A model generated the notes under the pieces. It saw only the letters and a program-made list of their open reading frames with translations, had not been told where the DNA came from and made no database searches. This document shows, one piece after another, positions 50,801 to 63,183 of a stretch of 64,000 nt of DNA. The position numbers and the translations under genes were made by a program. Where the stretch lies: the NCBI GenBank assembly GCA_024362935.1, contig JANCRA010000019.1, positions 12,520,501 through 12,584,500 of the forward strand. Reading direction: 5' to 3'. Positions within the stretch are counted from its first letter, which is position 1, and the number at the start of each line of letters is the position of its first letter. Source of the stretch: Setophaga petechia. Its lineage: Eukaryota > Chordata > Aves > Passeriformes > Parulidae.

Positions 50801-53800
50801 AACTCCTACAATATTTGTGGTTCAGTGCAAAGTTCCTTCAAACAGAGATGTTCCCTTCTGAAAGCACACGGAGGCAGTCTGCATTAACAGCCTTTGGGTC
50901 AGCTTTAAAACACTTTCATGAAACTGTGTGTGGAGTCTTGTACTGTACTGTCCCTGTTCCTTGGATAATGCAAAAATTTCAATCCCTAAGCATCTTATGT
51001 TTGCACATTTCATGAGTTATGAGTATATGGAATTTAAGAAGAGAAAAGTATGAGAAAAAAGTATTTTATTGCATAAACTTTTAGGCAATAAAAGCCTATG
51101 ATTCAGTTATTTCTTGAAAACATGTCTCTCTGATAATTTAATCTTTTTTACTTTAAACAGTGTAAGTACTTTGCAAATTGTTCGTTTTTATGCACTAGGG
51201 CAATTTCAAATGAATTTATTTCCTCTGTGAAATCTAAAAAAACCCACATTGGCACAAAAGTAAAAGTTGCTGACACTTACAGAAAAAAAAATTGTGAATA
51301 GTTATTTGAAGTAATGATCAAGTTATTATATGTAAAGGGCTTATGCTACCATTGCAGTAATTTTCCATGTTTTACTCTCCAGTATAGCCATTTATGATGA
51401 TGAGGATATTTCAGACATTTAGACATTACTGTGTTAACCAGTTACCCTGGAGAAGTGAGCTCTTTGCCTCTTCTCCAAAGTCATCCATCACTAACCTTAA
51501 ATACTTAAACGTTTTTTAGGGAGATTAGCACTGTGTGAGTCCTAAAGCCCCACTTAAAAAGATGGGAACATTTAAGGTGTGACAGGGGAAATATGAAAAG
51601 CATGAGTGATCTGAGATTTCCAAATGATAATAGATTAAAAATGGCAAAAAGCACAATTTGTAGAAAACCACATGCAGATTGTCCTTAACTGTCCCTTCTT
51701 TGTTAAAATCCAAGGCTTTCCTTCCTCACAGCATTTCTCTTTAAGTAATTGCTTGACACCTATCATATCAAATAAGTTCATTGTGAACTGACATTTTTCT
51801 CTGCATTTACAAAGCAACTGTTAAAAATTATTTCAATTCCTTGTATTACTTTCACAGTCCAACTTCACTAAGACTGAATACCACAGCAGCAGAACCTAAC
51901 CAACTACTCACTTTTATCATTGTGAAGTTATGTAGAGATACAAGCTAAAAACCCCATAAAATTAATTTCTACTTGCATTCCTGTAGTGTCAAATTCTCTC
52001 AATTATCCATCTGCCAAGGAAGCATCTGTAGCTTAAAACAGAGTCCTTCCCAGTCCTCTCTTTGGTGTTTTGGTTTGCCATTCTTTTGTTGCTTTTTTTT
52101 TTTAATTTCAATTTATTTTACTGCATTTCAATTAGCAAACAATATCTAGTTCTTCTTCAGCCTTTACCTCTTCCAGAAAACTTGAGGATAAACACTACAA
52201 TTCCTAAAGCAATAAATGACTCGTAGCAGGCTTTTTGTATTTTATATCTCAAAGATGAGAGAAGTGGTGTTACAACACTGCAGAATTCCATCATGATGTC
52301 TTAGGTACTCAAATCCAATAAAATATATTGTTTGCTTGCTAAGGGCATTTTTCTTTTACTTCTCCAAATCTTCTCCAAAACACACATCGTATACTACACA
52401 AAATAACATTTGGATGTTGGTTCTTTAACTTCCAAGAATCCTGTCTTGGACATTTGGACATTTTCACATTTTTCAATGCAGATAAAAAGATATTTGAGAA
52501 CACTGTCCTGCTAGATGATAGTCACGCTTATGAACATAAAAGTGGTATTTGAAAAGACTGAGTGATTTATTGGATACATTTCAGAGGTTTCTTTGGAGAG
52601 ATGGATCTTGATAAATGCCACTTCTTTTTCTTGTATGCTATTCTTTGTGAGTTTTTGGGTTTTTTGGGGAGGCAGTGGGGGTGGAGTATTTTGCTTTATG
52701 AGACCTAACAGCATTTTGTGCTTTTTTTCCCAGTCATAACTAATAGTTGAAGCCAAGGGAAAAAAATAGCAAATTCATGGTAATTCATTTCTATCTAAAC
52801 AGTAGATTTGTTAATTAACCTTTCCCTCTGATGGGAAGGGTGTTTTCCCAACCATCACAAATATCATCCTGTGGCCAACTCACAATTCTAAAGTTCAACA
52901 GATCCAGATTTCATGGGATAATGCAGAAGGTATTTCAGAAAAGCATAAATTGTGGTTTTATAAATCCTCTACTCCTTTATATTTTGCTGATTATGTGTTT
53001 GCTAGCACATAGAAAGCAAATTGAAAAAGAAGTAAATTCCATGAGAATAGCTTATTGTCTGAATGGTAAATTGTTGAGCTTTCTGTACTTTTTACAAGTC
53101 AATCAAAAAGGTTTTCTATTGCAGAGAATGTATTGCTCATACTCTTTTACTGCTGTCTCACTGATATCAAGCAGAATGGAGTTATACAAAGTCATACAAA
53201 GTGCTGTTATGCAGCGAGAGACAAAGATTTATTAGGTAACTATGTATGAGAAACAGGAAATGATATGTCTTCATAAATATCTGAGATTTTGTTCCCTGAC
53301 TGGAACACTTTCTGAACTTCACTTTCTTGGTTCTCATCCACTCTCTCACCTAGTGATCAGCTGAAAGAAACCTTGAACAATATTCCTGCAAGACACTATT
53401 ATCTCATATTTTCCATTCTGTTTGAAAATATTTTTTTGATCTTTTATGCTCTAAGTTTACCCAAAAATTTCTAACACTGATTTTCAGATGATAAACATAA
53501 ATCTTAGTATTCACTAAGCTAAATAGAGATCCTTATTATTGTGCAATCAGTCACAGAGCACAAATAATAAACAGGAACTCAAAGTCCACATTTCATTTGA
53601 AGTTGTGAGCAGCTTCCTCTGGGTAATTTTTGGGAGGAATTTTATTTATTTTTAATCAGCTTGTGCTTCTTTGGCTCTCTGCAGCTCACAAAGTTGCATA
53701 CACACTCAAAACTCCCTATACACAGTAGGGAGCAGATCTTCATTTTTGTTTTATTTCATTCCATCTGTTATTTCTCACCTGAACAAGAAGGGATAGGAAT

Positions 53801-55675
53801 ATCACTTTATCTTCTTCCTGGTGGCTTATGGGTATCCAATATAGTTCCAGTGTCTCCTCTGGACTTTAGCAAAAAACAATAGCTAAAACCATCCCACCCC
53901 CTCACCCCCCACTCATTAGTGAGACGTTTTCTTTATTTGGCAAGGTGTTGACATTCTGATCTTGTACAAAAAGTTTCCCACTGCAGCTGATTTGGGCGAG
54001 CAAGAAAAAGAGAAAAAGACTTATTGTTTTCAAAATAATGCCTGTATTACGGGCATGTTTAGTACAATATTAATCCTTTAGACTGAGGCATGCCAGAAAT
54101 GGTAGTTTCAAGCTGTGATTAGGAAGGAGGAGAAATAGAGAAGGAGACAGGTAGGAGCAAGGAAGTTGCCTGTGAGCAACAGAAAGACTGAAAAGAAAAC
54201 AGGAACTTTTAAAAGATAGGACACTCATTGATATGAAATTACAGCTGGCCAAAGTAGCCATTAAAAAAAACTGTTCCCATATCACGTAACTGTCCATCTC
54301 TTTCCCAACACAAAGGAAAGATGTGCTGAGTAATTTCCAGGGAAAAAAAGTATTAAAATTATTTTCTGAATTATAAAATCGAATTCATCTTCCTGTGAGG
54401 TGCAACACAAGCAAGGCTATGCAGTGGTTCATTGAGCGAGACTCTTGTTTCTAGCTCTAGCTAATGTCAAATGCTGTCTGAAGCAGAGGACCTTGTGGTA
54501 GATAGACAGTACCAAAGAACATATTTTTAGGAAAAACTTCTTCCTATTGACATTAGTCTTAAATCTAGTGTCTGTTTCCAACCAGAAGGTTTTTTCCTAG
54601 TGGGTAGGCTTATTTTCTTCCCACTCTTCTGCATTTTGGTCAGGAAGTATTTTGTCTCTATTTCTCTTTTGAATTCTCCCAAGATTTTTAGCTTAGTGGT
54701 ACCTTGTAGTGACAAACTTTAGTCATTTTGACTTGTAGAAATTTAATTGTTTCTACTGGTTTGGGTTTTTCTCTTACTTTCAAAGAATAGCCTCTTCTTT
54801 CATGGAAATGGGAACTCTCTTGCTCTATCTGCCTTCATTTAGCCATTTATTATTCTTATTCTCTCCAACTGAGCCTCTCTTATTTCTCTCCTTTCTAAAT
54901 AAAGAAGTCACAGACAGTTTCAATCACTCTTCATGTGGAATGTTTTCTGCACCCGTGACATCTCTTATCAGGCACTTCTATTAATAGAAAATTAGGGAAT
55001 TGGAAACTAGCACTAAATTTTGTGCCTGGGTTCTTGCTTGTAAAATAAGGCAAAATAATCCTAACTTGCTCACATACTTATTACAAATCTGTGTGCTGAT
55101 TCTATTGTTTGCTTACACTTTTATTGAATATTTTGCCATTTTTATTTTGAATCCAACAGAATCTGCTGTCTCCATTTCCATGCATTCCCAGTACACCTTT
55201 GGGCAGAAGACACCATAATAAAAACTAATCTCAGGGTAAGAAATTTGTCTTCCCTTTTGTAATTTATTTTGCCATAGCATCATCAGTGTTTGATAGGTGA
55301 CACTGGCTTTGTTTTTCTCCATCACAAATATCACCTGGGAGGTCTGTACAGTCATTTCTGCTTCTCCTTTCCTACTCCTACTGGCAGTGTGCTCAGCAGG
55401 GATGTAGTCAGGAGACAGCAGCTGGAGGATGGCATCTCCAAATGAGAAGAATATGGTCTACAATTCCTATAAGATTTTCATACCCATATCTCCTATTTCA
55501 GTCTTCTTTCATCATGCTCATGAGCACTTTAAAACAAATGCAGCTACCATCAGGCTTTTATGTCACTGTTTATTAGGATTGTACATGACCAAGAAAAGAA
55601 ATTATTCACAGAAATTAGACACAATCTCAGTACACAATCCATGACTGAGTGAGCTTTTCTAAAGTCTTATGCAGG

Positions 55676-55689
55676 TTTTTTTTTTTTTT
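55676..55689. repeat. Poly-T tract (14 T)
   Basis: Fourteen consecutive T residues. Simple homopolymer. Confidence 0.85.
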
Positions 55690-57003
55690 GCATAGCTGCC
55701 TCATGGATCCAGCCAGCAATGCTAACTCAATACCACCCAGAACATCTCGGCACTGCAAGTTCATAATTTCAGCTAACAATTTTCTTCAACACAGGTGACA
55801 GGGACAGGATTCTTGCAACAAAGTAAAGGGGGACATATTTCAAGGCATAGACACAATTTTAATTTTTTTCCCCAATATTTGCCAAGTCATTCAAAACAAA
55901 AGGAGACTGTTGGCAAGACTTCAAAAGAGGCTTGTGGATGAAGTAACTCATGATGCACTACTTTACCTGGCTAAGCTCTTGGAGACCAACAAAGATAAAA
56001 CACATAACTTTTGGGTCAGCCAGGACCCCCTTTGCAAAACTACAGATGGAAAGTTGCCTGGTCATTGTAAAGTAACAAGGTATTCAAAGATTACAAAGCA
56101 GTACATTGCCCTTTCATTTTGGATATTCATTTCTGTAAGACATAAATCAAGCACATGCTTTAGAGATGGGAAATATCATAAAGGTGAAGCAGAATGTAAC
56201 TCTACATGGCTGTTTCCTTGCTGTAACTGCTAGTTATCAATTTTCATTTTCTTCAAACTACAGTTATCCTACAGCATTGAAAGTTCTAGTGTAAAGAAGC
56301 AAATATTTACAAAATGGACAGCAGAACTGGCCAGCTTCTTTTCCTCAGTGCAAAATTTTGATATTTGATTGTATTCTAAACTGAACCAGAAAGGCATCTC
56401 TGAGTGTTTTGAGCAAAACTGAGTCACCAATGGGCTAAACATATTCCTAGGGAGGTATGGTGATAAAATATCAATTGAATCTGGTGCTGCATTACCATAT
56501 CCTATAGCCATGAAAAGGGAGGAAAATAATGATGACTGAAAAAAACCCAAACCAAAACCCCAAAAGAGGTGAACTCAAAATGCTTATGGTAATTTGTCAT
56601 CATGGCCTATTGTTTGCAGCAGCATCTCAGAACAAGATTAGAGAAGGGATCCTAAAGGGGATAGCATTCCAGCTTCAGTAATGGCATAGGATAGGGCATA
56701 GAAGAGTTACTGGCAGAAGAAACAGTGTTAGACAGAAGAGCACAAAAATACTCAGGTCTTCATAAGGCCACATCAAGAAAATCACTAAAAAGAAGCTAAA
56801 ATTTACATTTGCTTGGCAGGTAGAGAGAACTAGTAAAAGAAATCAAAGGAAAATATTTTGAGGAAGCAAGCAACAGGCAAAGTAATGGTTGCTGCTAACT
56901 TCTGGCTGCCTTAGGATAGCTGAAGGGAAGCTCCAAGGTCAGAGAAGTTGCAGTAGCAATGTACAGATTCCTACCTATGCACACATGCATAATACAAACA
57001 AAT

Positions 57004-57029
57004 ACACACACATATATCCGTGTGTGTGT
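57004..57029. repeat. CA/TG inverted dinucleotide run
   Basis: ACACACACA (57004-57012) is followed by TATATCCG and then TGTGTGTGT (57021-57029), an exact 9-bp inverted repeat. Alternating purine-pyrimidine sequence of this kind can form a hairpin or Z-DNA. It may simply be a microsatellite with a mutated centre. Confidence 0.7.
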
Positions 57030-57342
57030 GCATTGTCTTTTTTTCCTTACTGCCTCTTCTGGTCATTTCTGATAACATTGCCACCATAATAATGAAGAGC
57101 CTCCTGCTACAAAGTCTGGAAATTCAGCCATCTGCACTTGATTTCTGCTAGATGGTATTTCTGTGAAAGAATGACAAGGTGAAGCTATAAAAGCAGTTAA
57201 TCTTGTTTATAAATTCTGCTGTGTCATTCCTGTAATGTGCAAAATCGACCCAGAAGTGCATTACAATGAAGTAATATACTATTTTCCCATCATAAATTAG
57301 TGTAACCTCACCCAACAGCAAACACATTTCAAAATCAGTTTC

Positions 57343-57363
57343 ATTCTTATACATTCTTATACA
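57343..57363. repeat. 10-bp tandem duplication
   Basis: ATTCTTATAC occurs twice head to tail. A short slippage duplication. Confidence 0.65.
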
Positions 57364-58952
57364 GAACTTTGTCTTCCATTGTGCTATGGCTATATAGCCT
57401 AAACCCACTTGGATAAAACAGATTCAATATTTCCACTAGCCTTTTCCCCTGTCAAATGTTCCATAATTATAGTTAAAAGTTAAAATTAAATAAAACTCAT
57501 TTTAATCTCATAACCTATTTTATGGCAGGTAGGTAGGGAAAGGGAGTTGAAGAGCAGCCTCTTAATCATGAGGCAGGAGAGACTGCTATATATTTCCCAT
57601 GTCTCTTACAAATGGAATAAGCAGGGGTTGTAAAATACTGTCTTAAGCTTGTGTCCATACACGATGTAGTCTGTCATATTCAGCAGATTGGCAACAGTAT
57701 TGAGGTCAATTTAGTAACAAATTGTTAGATTTTTGACTAGTTACTCTGAGGAAAAAAAAAACAGGCATGCTGAAAAATCACCAAGCAGCACTTTTTATTT
57801 GATAACCTTGCTTATAGGCAATTTTAGCACCAAATCAATCCAGCAGTTCTATAGTATTGTGTGGCAGTGTGAGTGTGAGAAGATGGCCAGGCTGGTACTG
57901 AAAAATAAAACCACAAGATTTATGGAAGGGAAGGCTGTCATCAGTAGAGATCTGTATGTGTCCTTGACTAGTAGCAGAGGACAAAGTGTGTCAAGACATT
58001 TTGCATCTTTCCAACCAGGCAGGTCTGTTTCATTCAGTTATTCCTCAGCTCCTCCTTCCACCCAGCCTTATTGGCTCCAGTGTCACAACTGAAATCCAAG
58101 AGGCATCATCTGTTGGGGACACTGCCTTGGGGGTATTTTACACTCCCTTAAATAGAGATCGAGCGCATGGACTCAGAATTTTTTGCAATGAGAATGGAAA
58201 ACTCTTCATCTCTTAGTATTTCTTTCAAGTGTGTTTTTTCCAGGGTTGGGAGAAGGGAAAGGGTTTCAAAAGCAATGTGGCCTTCTGCCAACAGCAGAGA
58301 TGTGTTTCAGTCACTGGATGACCTGTTATGATACAGGGAAGTATTTGATGAAGCTGACAGGATTGTACTAGAGCAGATGCCTTGGTTGGGAGACAGGTGT
58401 GACAGACAAGAGTCTTTGCACATGTGAGTCAAAGTGGAACTGGAGAGTTACTGTTATTCATCATCAGTCTGTCAATGTTAAGGTGGAAAAAAAGAAGTCA
58501 TATAAGCTATTTTCACCCAATAGTGTGGGATGTCCCCTAGAGTGTTTTTTGAACAGGTCAAAATTCATATAATACTGTCACAATTATATGATTAACTTCT
58601 AGCCAAAAACATCCACAGAAAAACTTAAAGATGAAAGTCTGAATTTACATCTTCAGAATTAAAGACTTTCACAGACCAAGGACAGATGCTTTGCACATAT
58701 GGATGACAATTTATTATGCCTTAATCATCATTATCTTATGTTTACTAGAAAAGTCATATCAATATGTCTGAAAAGTTTTTAAAAGATGTTTATCTTTTAG
58801 TTTTAGAAAGCGAGGAAGGTTTAAAATTACTTTGATGAAGCAGGAGATTAAAAAGTCGAAGGGAGGCTTGGATCCTTTCAAATGGGTCCCTTTCTATCCA
58901 CACTGAAGTTTTTACAAAGCATTTCTGTGATCACACATTCCCAACGGGAATG

Positions 58953-59000
58953 ATTGTTCATGCTTTAAATATCTCTATTGTTCATATTCTAAATATCTCT
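58953..59000. repeat. 24-bp tandem duplication
   Basis: Two adjacent 24-bp units, 58953-58976 and 58977-59000, differ at 3 positions, all transitions, clustered in the middle of the unit. An older local duplication. Confidence 0.8.
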
Positions 59001-60219
59001 AGTCTTTTTCTGTGTGCTCTGCCCAAAATTAAGGGGCTCGCTGAAGTACAGCAGTGTAAGACTGACACAGATGGAAAATCAGACTCCTGGCCATGTAAGG
59101 GTGACAGAGTCAAGACAATGTCATCCATAAATATTGTGCTAATGAGTTATGTGTGGGTTGTATATCTGAATAGCTGTACTTCAGAAAGGTTTAGCTTGCT
59201 GAAGGACAATGATCCCTACAAAGTCCTGCAAGTCAGGAAATAGCTATAGCTCAGCTTCCCTCCCAAGGTATCAGAGGAAAAATCGAATCTGTGACCTGGA
59301 GAAGGAGACGATTCCTTTGTTTTACAGACAGTGTTTGCTGAAGTATATTAGTCCCCAGTTCAGGGAAAATTTTCTCTCTTGCTTTTGCACAGCAATAATT
59401 TATTTTGCTGTTTTAACAGTCCAGCCTTCATAAAAGAGATATTGCTCAGTACTTGTAGTAACAACTCTACTAATGAGCCTGATACGGGCAAAAGTTTTCA
59501 GTGAGAGAGTGACTATTGAAACTTTGATCTCCACTGGAGACTCCAAAAACAAACTCCTCAGGTTTCAAATTTACTGGCAGTCTGACACATCACTGCCATA
59601 AACACTAGGACAAAGAGAAAGGATTTTTTTATATGTCCTCATATAGAAGGATATTAATTATGAGTTGTGACTGCCTGCAGAGCAGCTGTGGCTCTTTTAA
59701 TGAATAGTCTTCCAATGGCTGAAATAAAATGTCAAGACTGGCTAAGATTTGCAATTGGAAAAGCTATATAAGCTATTTATAAAAGAAAATCAACTGTAAA
59801 AAAATACTTGCTAAACATTTCTGGCTTCTGTAGTGCAGTTGTACACTGAGTTCCTTAGTCAAATGTCTATCCTCATCACTGGTTTAGCCACCCAGAAATA
59901 ACTTGGTTTGAGATCATTTAGAGTTCTCTCTCCTGAAGCTGGAGAATAACTTTGTCTTTTCTATGAAATTATCCCCAAAAGTATCAACCATGCTGGTGTT
60001 TTCTAGGCGATTCATTAAACAGTGGTAGGAGTCATACTTTACCAAGGGATTTTCCCAAGGGTGATAGGAACGTATCAGGACAAAATTGCTTTACAAACCA
60101 AATCTGTTTCAATATTCTAAAATTTCCCTGAGACTAACCCAACTCATGTGAAATTGCATCATTTTAGGCAAGCTGGCATATTTCTGCACAATTGCAGCCA
60201 GGTGCACCGCGGCGCCTCA

Positions 60220-60434
60220 GCGACAGCAGAGCAGAGCGGGCGGCAGCGTGACCTTCCCGGCGGCGCGGCGGCGGCGGGGCAGGGCGGGCCGGGCCGGGCG
60301 CTCCGGGCACTGCGGCCCCGCAGCGCTCCGGGCACCGCGGCCGGAGCCTGCAGCTCCCCCGGCCGGCCGCAGCCTCCGCTCCCCGCCGAGCCCAGCCTGC
60401 CCTGCCGCAGCCTCCGCCGCCCGCCCGCCGCGAG
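60220..60434 (+). other. Probable untranslated first exon
   Basis: The 3' boundary is set by GAG|GTGAGT, a full-consensus 5' splice site with the exon ending at 60434. The 5' end is not determinable from sequence, and 60220 is only a placeholder within the island. The frame open through this region (60148-60438) begins in AT-rich DNA and gives a low-complexity Ala/Pro/Arg/Gly product typical of chance reading through a CpG island, so the exon is probably 5' UTR. Gene identity is unknown, and the coding part would lie to the right of the window. Confidence 0.55.
60298..60342 (+). repeat. 20-bp direct repeat in the CpG island, 25-bp period
   Basis: GCGCTCCGGGCAC followed by TGCGGCC or CGCGGCC occurs at 60298-60317 and 60323-60342, with one difference. 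A local duplication inside the putative 5' UTR. Confidence 0.7.
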
Positions 60435-60446
60435 GTGAGTCCGCCC

Positions 60447-60513
60447 GCTCCTTCCTCATCCTCTCCTTCCTCATCCCCCGCTCCGTCCTCATCCTCCCCT
60501 CGTCCCTCTGCCG
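60447..60513 (+). repeat. CCTCATCC-type pyrimidine repeat
   Basis: Four imperfect repeats of a TCCTTCCTCATCC / GTCCTCATCC motif make a nearly pure pyrimidine tract just 3' of the splice donor. It ends at CTCTGCCGCAG (60516), which would serve as a polypyrimidine tract and acceptor. Confidence 0.65.
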
Positions 60514-60540
60514 CAGCCGCCCCGGGTGTTTGTGCACCCC

Positions 60541-60592
60541 ATGGGACCCCGTGCGAGGGAAGCTGTTAGACTGTTCCTAAGGAATTTCCCAG
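60541..60592 (+). CDS. Candidate first coding exon (17+ codons), unrecognised
   Basis: An ATG at 60541, in CCCCATGGG context with G at +4 but C at -3, opens a frame running to TAA at 60628-60630. At 60592/60593 the string CAG|GTAAAG is a good splice donor in that frame, giving 17 full codons plus one base. The short N-terminus is basic and amphipathic (Arg, Leu and Phe), reminiscent of a mitochondrial targeting sequence. It could be reached by an unspliced first exon or by an 82-nt intron from 60435 to 60516. No family can be named from 17 residues. Downstream exons, if any, are outside the window. This is speculative. Confidence 0.2.
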
Positions 60593-61370
60593 GTAAAGCA
60601 CACCGGAAAACCCCGCAAACAGGCAAATAATAAAACCCCCAATTACGTTTGCTTGTCTTTATTTATTGCCCAATTGAAAATGAGCTTCAAATGACATGTT
60701 ATGGAGACAAGAGAGGGTTTGGGAAGGACAGCGAGCACTGAGGGACTTTTAAAGAGTCGGAGAAATTCATCTTCATTGTGGAGGAAATTAAATGTTTCTG
60801 GTGGTTTGTTGTTTTTGTCTTTTTGTGTTGTAATGGTTTGGGGTTGGGGTTTTTTTTGGTTTGTTTATTTGTTCATTTCCCAGTAAGTCACCAACAGACA
60901 TTTTATGATGTTACCCACAGCTCAACACTCTGTTGGAAAATATTTTTGTTTCAGAGTGGATAAAGCATCAAGAGTGCAGTAAACATTTTAAACTTAGAAC
61001 TGCAACAGATACAGTAAATCACATGTTGTTTGCGTGTTGGAGCAGGAATCCCTGGAGCTGCAGCAAGTTCAGTCCCCACAGCAAGTTCACCTTGGGACAG
61101 TTCCCAGAGCATCTTTGGCTTTTGCAAGGCACTTTTTATGGCTCATTGTATTTTCCCTATTGCACACAGATCTCAGTACTGGCTGATAGGTAAAACTGGC
61201 CACATTTTAGGCCCCTGATTTGTGCCAAATGCAGGAGATGAGGAAAACTAAGATGCATGGCTGAGTTCTTTGGCAGTGGATGGAAACAACAGATAAATCC
61301 AAATGAGCCTCTTTCTCTCTAGATCTAGTTCTGGAGGTGGTTTGCCCTCTCTGATGGTAATACAGGGAGC

Positions 61371-61397
61371 CAGCACCCTAACACAGCACCCTAACAC
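61371..61397. repeat. 13-bp tandem duplication
   Basis: CAGCACCCTAACA is present twice head to tail with no mismatch. A slippage-type duplication. Confidence 0.8.
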
Positions 61398-63160
61398 AGA
61401 TGCTGAAGTTATATGTCCTCACTCAGGTGACATCCAGCTCAGCTGTCATCACACCATGTCCTTGTCTTCCACAGACAGTGGTTATTGGTGGTGCACAAAG
61501 TACCTCCCAGTCTGACAGCTGTCAAAGAGAGGACACCTGTCAGCTGGAGAGAGCTGTAGGTGTCTCATTTCTAGACAGCAAATAGAATGAAAAGAAATTA
61601 AAACCTTCCATTCCAGTCTGCTTATATTTTGTTATTATTTTTTTTTCTTTTTACTTCCCCACTGAGTTCATAAACTGAGTTATTGTAGCTGTTACAGAAA
61701 TATTAGCTGGTTACTGGTGGGATGGGAGGTGTCCCTCAGTCTGTATGGGAGGGATGTGGTCTCATTTAAGATGTGGTTCACAAAATGGAAAAGTTTGTGT
61801 AAAGGGAGTTGCCTCTGTTCCGCTCTTTTTTGAACAGGTGCCCACATTACAAACACCACCACAGCCTGCAGTCTTAGCAGAGAGGTTAACAAATTGGCTG
61901 ATCCCAGCTATTCTTTCCAAATATCCTTGTGCTCTGAAATGTAACAGTTCTGCTCAGTGAGAGTAAATCAGTAAGACGGTGGCCTGCCTGCACTGCCACA
62001 TCTTCTGTGTGTAAAAGAGTTTTAGTATTTGCTTCATTTCCTGTTTTAGATGCCTTTCTTTAGGTTAAAAGATCTCTTCTTCCTTAAATTCCTTTCATAG
62101 CTTTTCGCATTATTAAGGCAAAGAGAGAGGTATCCCATCATCAAGTTTTAAAGATCCTATTCAAGTTTGCCTGTAAATTAAGATTGTGTCACACCAAGGG
62201 GATGGAGGAAGAGAGAACAGTTCTGTGACAAAGCCAATTTAATACAGCCATATCTGTTTAAAGCAGAGACTGGCAGGAGTAAGCGCCTCAGAGTCTAAGC
62301 TTGTTAGTTAATTAAGTTATTAACAAACTTTAATAGTAAGCTGTACTCTCAGGAAATGAAATCACTGTAAAAAAAATAACATGATAGTAATCTTGCTTCT
62401 TTACATGATTTTAAGAAACTATAGAAACTATTTAAAGAAGCTTCCACTGATGTGCCCACACAGTGCCACTGGAAATTTTCTTCTAGTTTACTTTCAGTGT
62501 GGGTCTTTTTTGGCATTAATAATAGCCTATAATTGCTTTCTTCATTAATTTTATCATAGTCTTTGTGCAATCTATTTTGAAATTAATCATTATTTGAATG
62601 CATATGGTCATACTGATTTAAAGGGTTATTCAGACTGTTTTAGAAAATTGAAAAAAAGTCTTAATCTAAAACTTTTCCAGATAGCTGATCACAAATATAA
62701 TATTTTTGTTTGTTCTGAGTGCATCCTCTACTAGTGTAACACATTTACTCATGCCATATGTATTTAATGTGATACTGCTTTTCTTGTTTGCTTTCCAGAC
62801 AAACATGTCAGAACTGTGAGGGCCATTTATCATCACATTTTCCTTTCTCCAACTAAATTCTGTTCCCCTTGTTCTAATTCCTAACCTGTTGTTATGGACA
62901 TTGATAAGACACAATGACATTCAGTGATGTCCTCCTTTGTATTTTCGGCAGCAAACACAATCAGTGGTATAGCATAGATGACACTGCAGCTAGAAAGAGA
63001 TGAGCAAGGGAAGTGGAAGAGCTGCTGGCTCAAAACCACTTGTATGATATTATCTAAAGAAGAATGAACAGTTGGGAATTTTCCAGGCGCTGGTTCTAGG
63101 TGCCATTGCAGGTGTCAGCTCTCTGGCTTTTAAGGTGGCATGCAGAAACATGCTGGACGG

Positions 63161-63183
63161 TAATAATAGTAATAATATTAACA
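63161..63183. repeat. (TAA)n microsatellite
   Basis: An imperfect TAATAATAGTAATAATATTA run. Simple sequence. Confidence 0.75.

Larger units (their letters stand above)
45328..60190. other. Non-coding AT-rich sequence upstream of the CpG island
   Basis: Nearly 15 kb with no supported coding exon. It contains short tandem duplications (46167, 57343 and 58953), a (TTTTA)n run at 47789, a CA/TG hairpin-forming run at 57004 and a 14-T run at 55676. The frames of 107-134 codons at 46.2, 48.4, 52.8, 55.9 and 57.7 kb are unrecognised. It is probably intergenic sequence upstream of the gene that starts at the CpG island, and may hold its distal regulatory elements. Confidence 0.55.
60190..60550 (+). 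promoter_or_regulatory. CpG island, probable promoter of a plus-strand gene
   Basis: The composition switches sharply from AT-rich to about three-quarters G+C with dense CpG, which is rare elsewhere in the window. GC boxes are visible (GCGGGCGG at 60236-60243 and GGGGCAGGGCGGGCC around 60276-60290), and no TATA box is evident. In vertebrates such islands normally mark promoters. Orientation is inferred from the consensus splice donor at 60435 on the plus strand. A bidirectional promoter or a second transcript leftwards cannot be excluded. Confidence 0.85.

Noticed and set aside
52831..53235. 134-codon plus-strand frame as a gene
   Set aside because: No family resemblance, no splice or promoter context, and an AT-rich amino-acid composition expected of a chance frame.
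54520..54730. Possible minus-strand CR1 or other repeat (AAACTTCTTCCTATTG and following)
   Set aside because: About 30 bp resemble the CR1 TTCTTCCTAATATCTAATCTAAATC region, but the match stops and other CR1 landmarks are absent.
60148..60537. Proteins of about 96-110 codons read through the CpG island on both strands
   Set aside because: Low-complexity Ala/Arg/Gly/Pro products in several frames at once are typical of chance reading of CpG-island DNA, where stop codons are rare.
61303..61515. Immunoglobulin-domain fragment suggested by a TDSGYWWC string
   Set aside because: Only the short string fits. The upstream cysteine and strand pattern of an Ig domain is lacking and no splice sites frame it. 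Part of the frame is a 13-bp tandem duplication.
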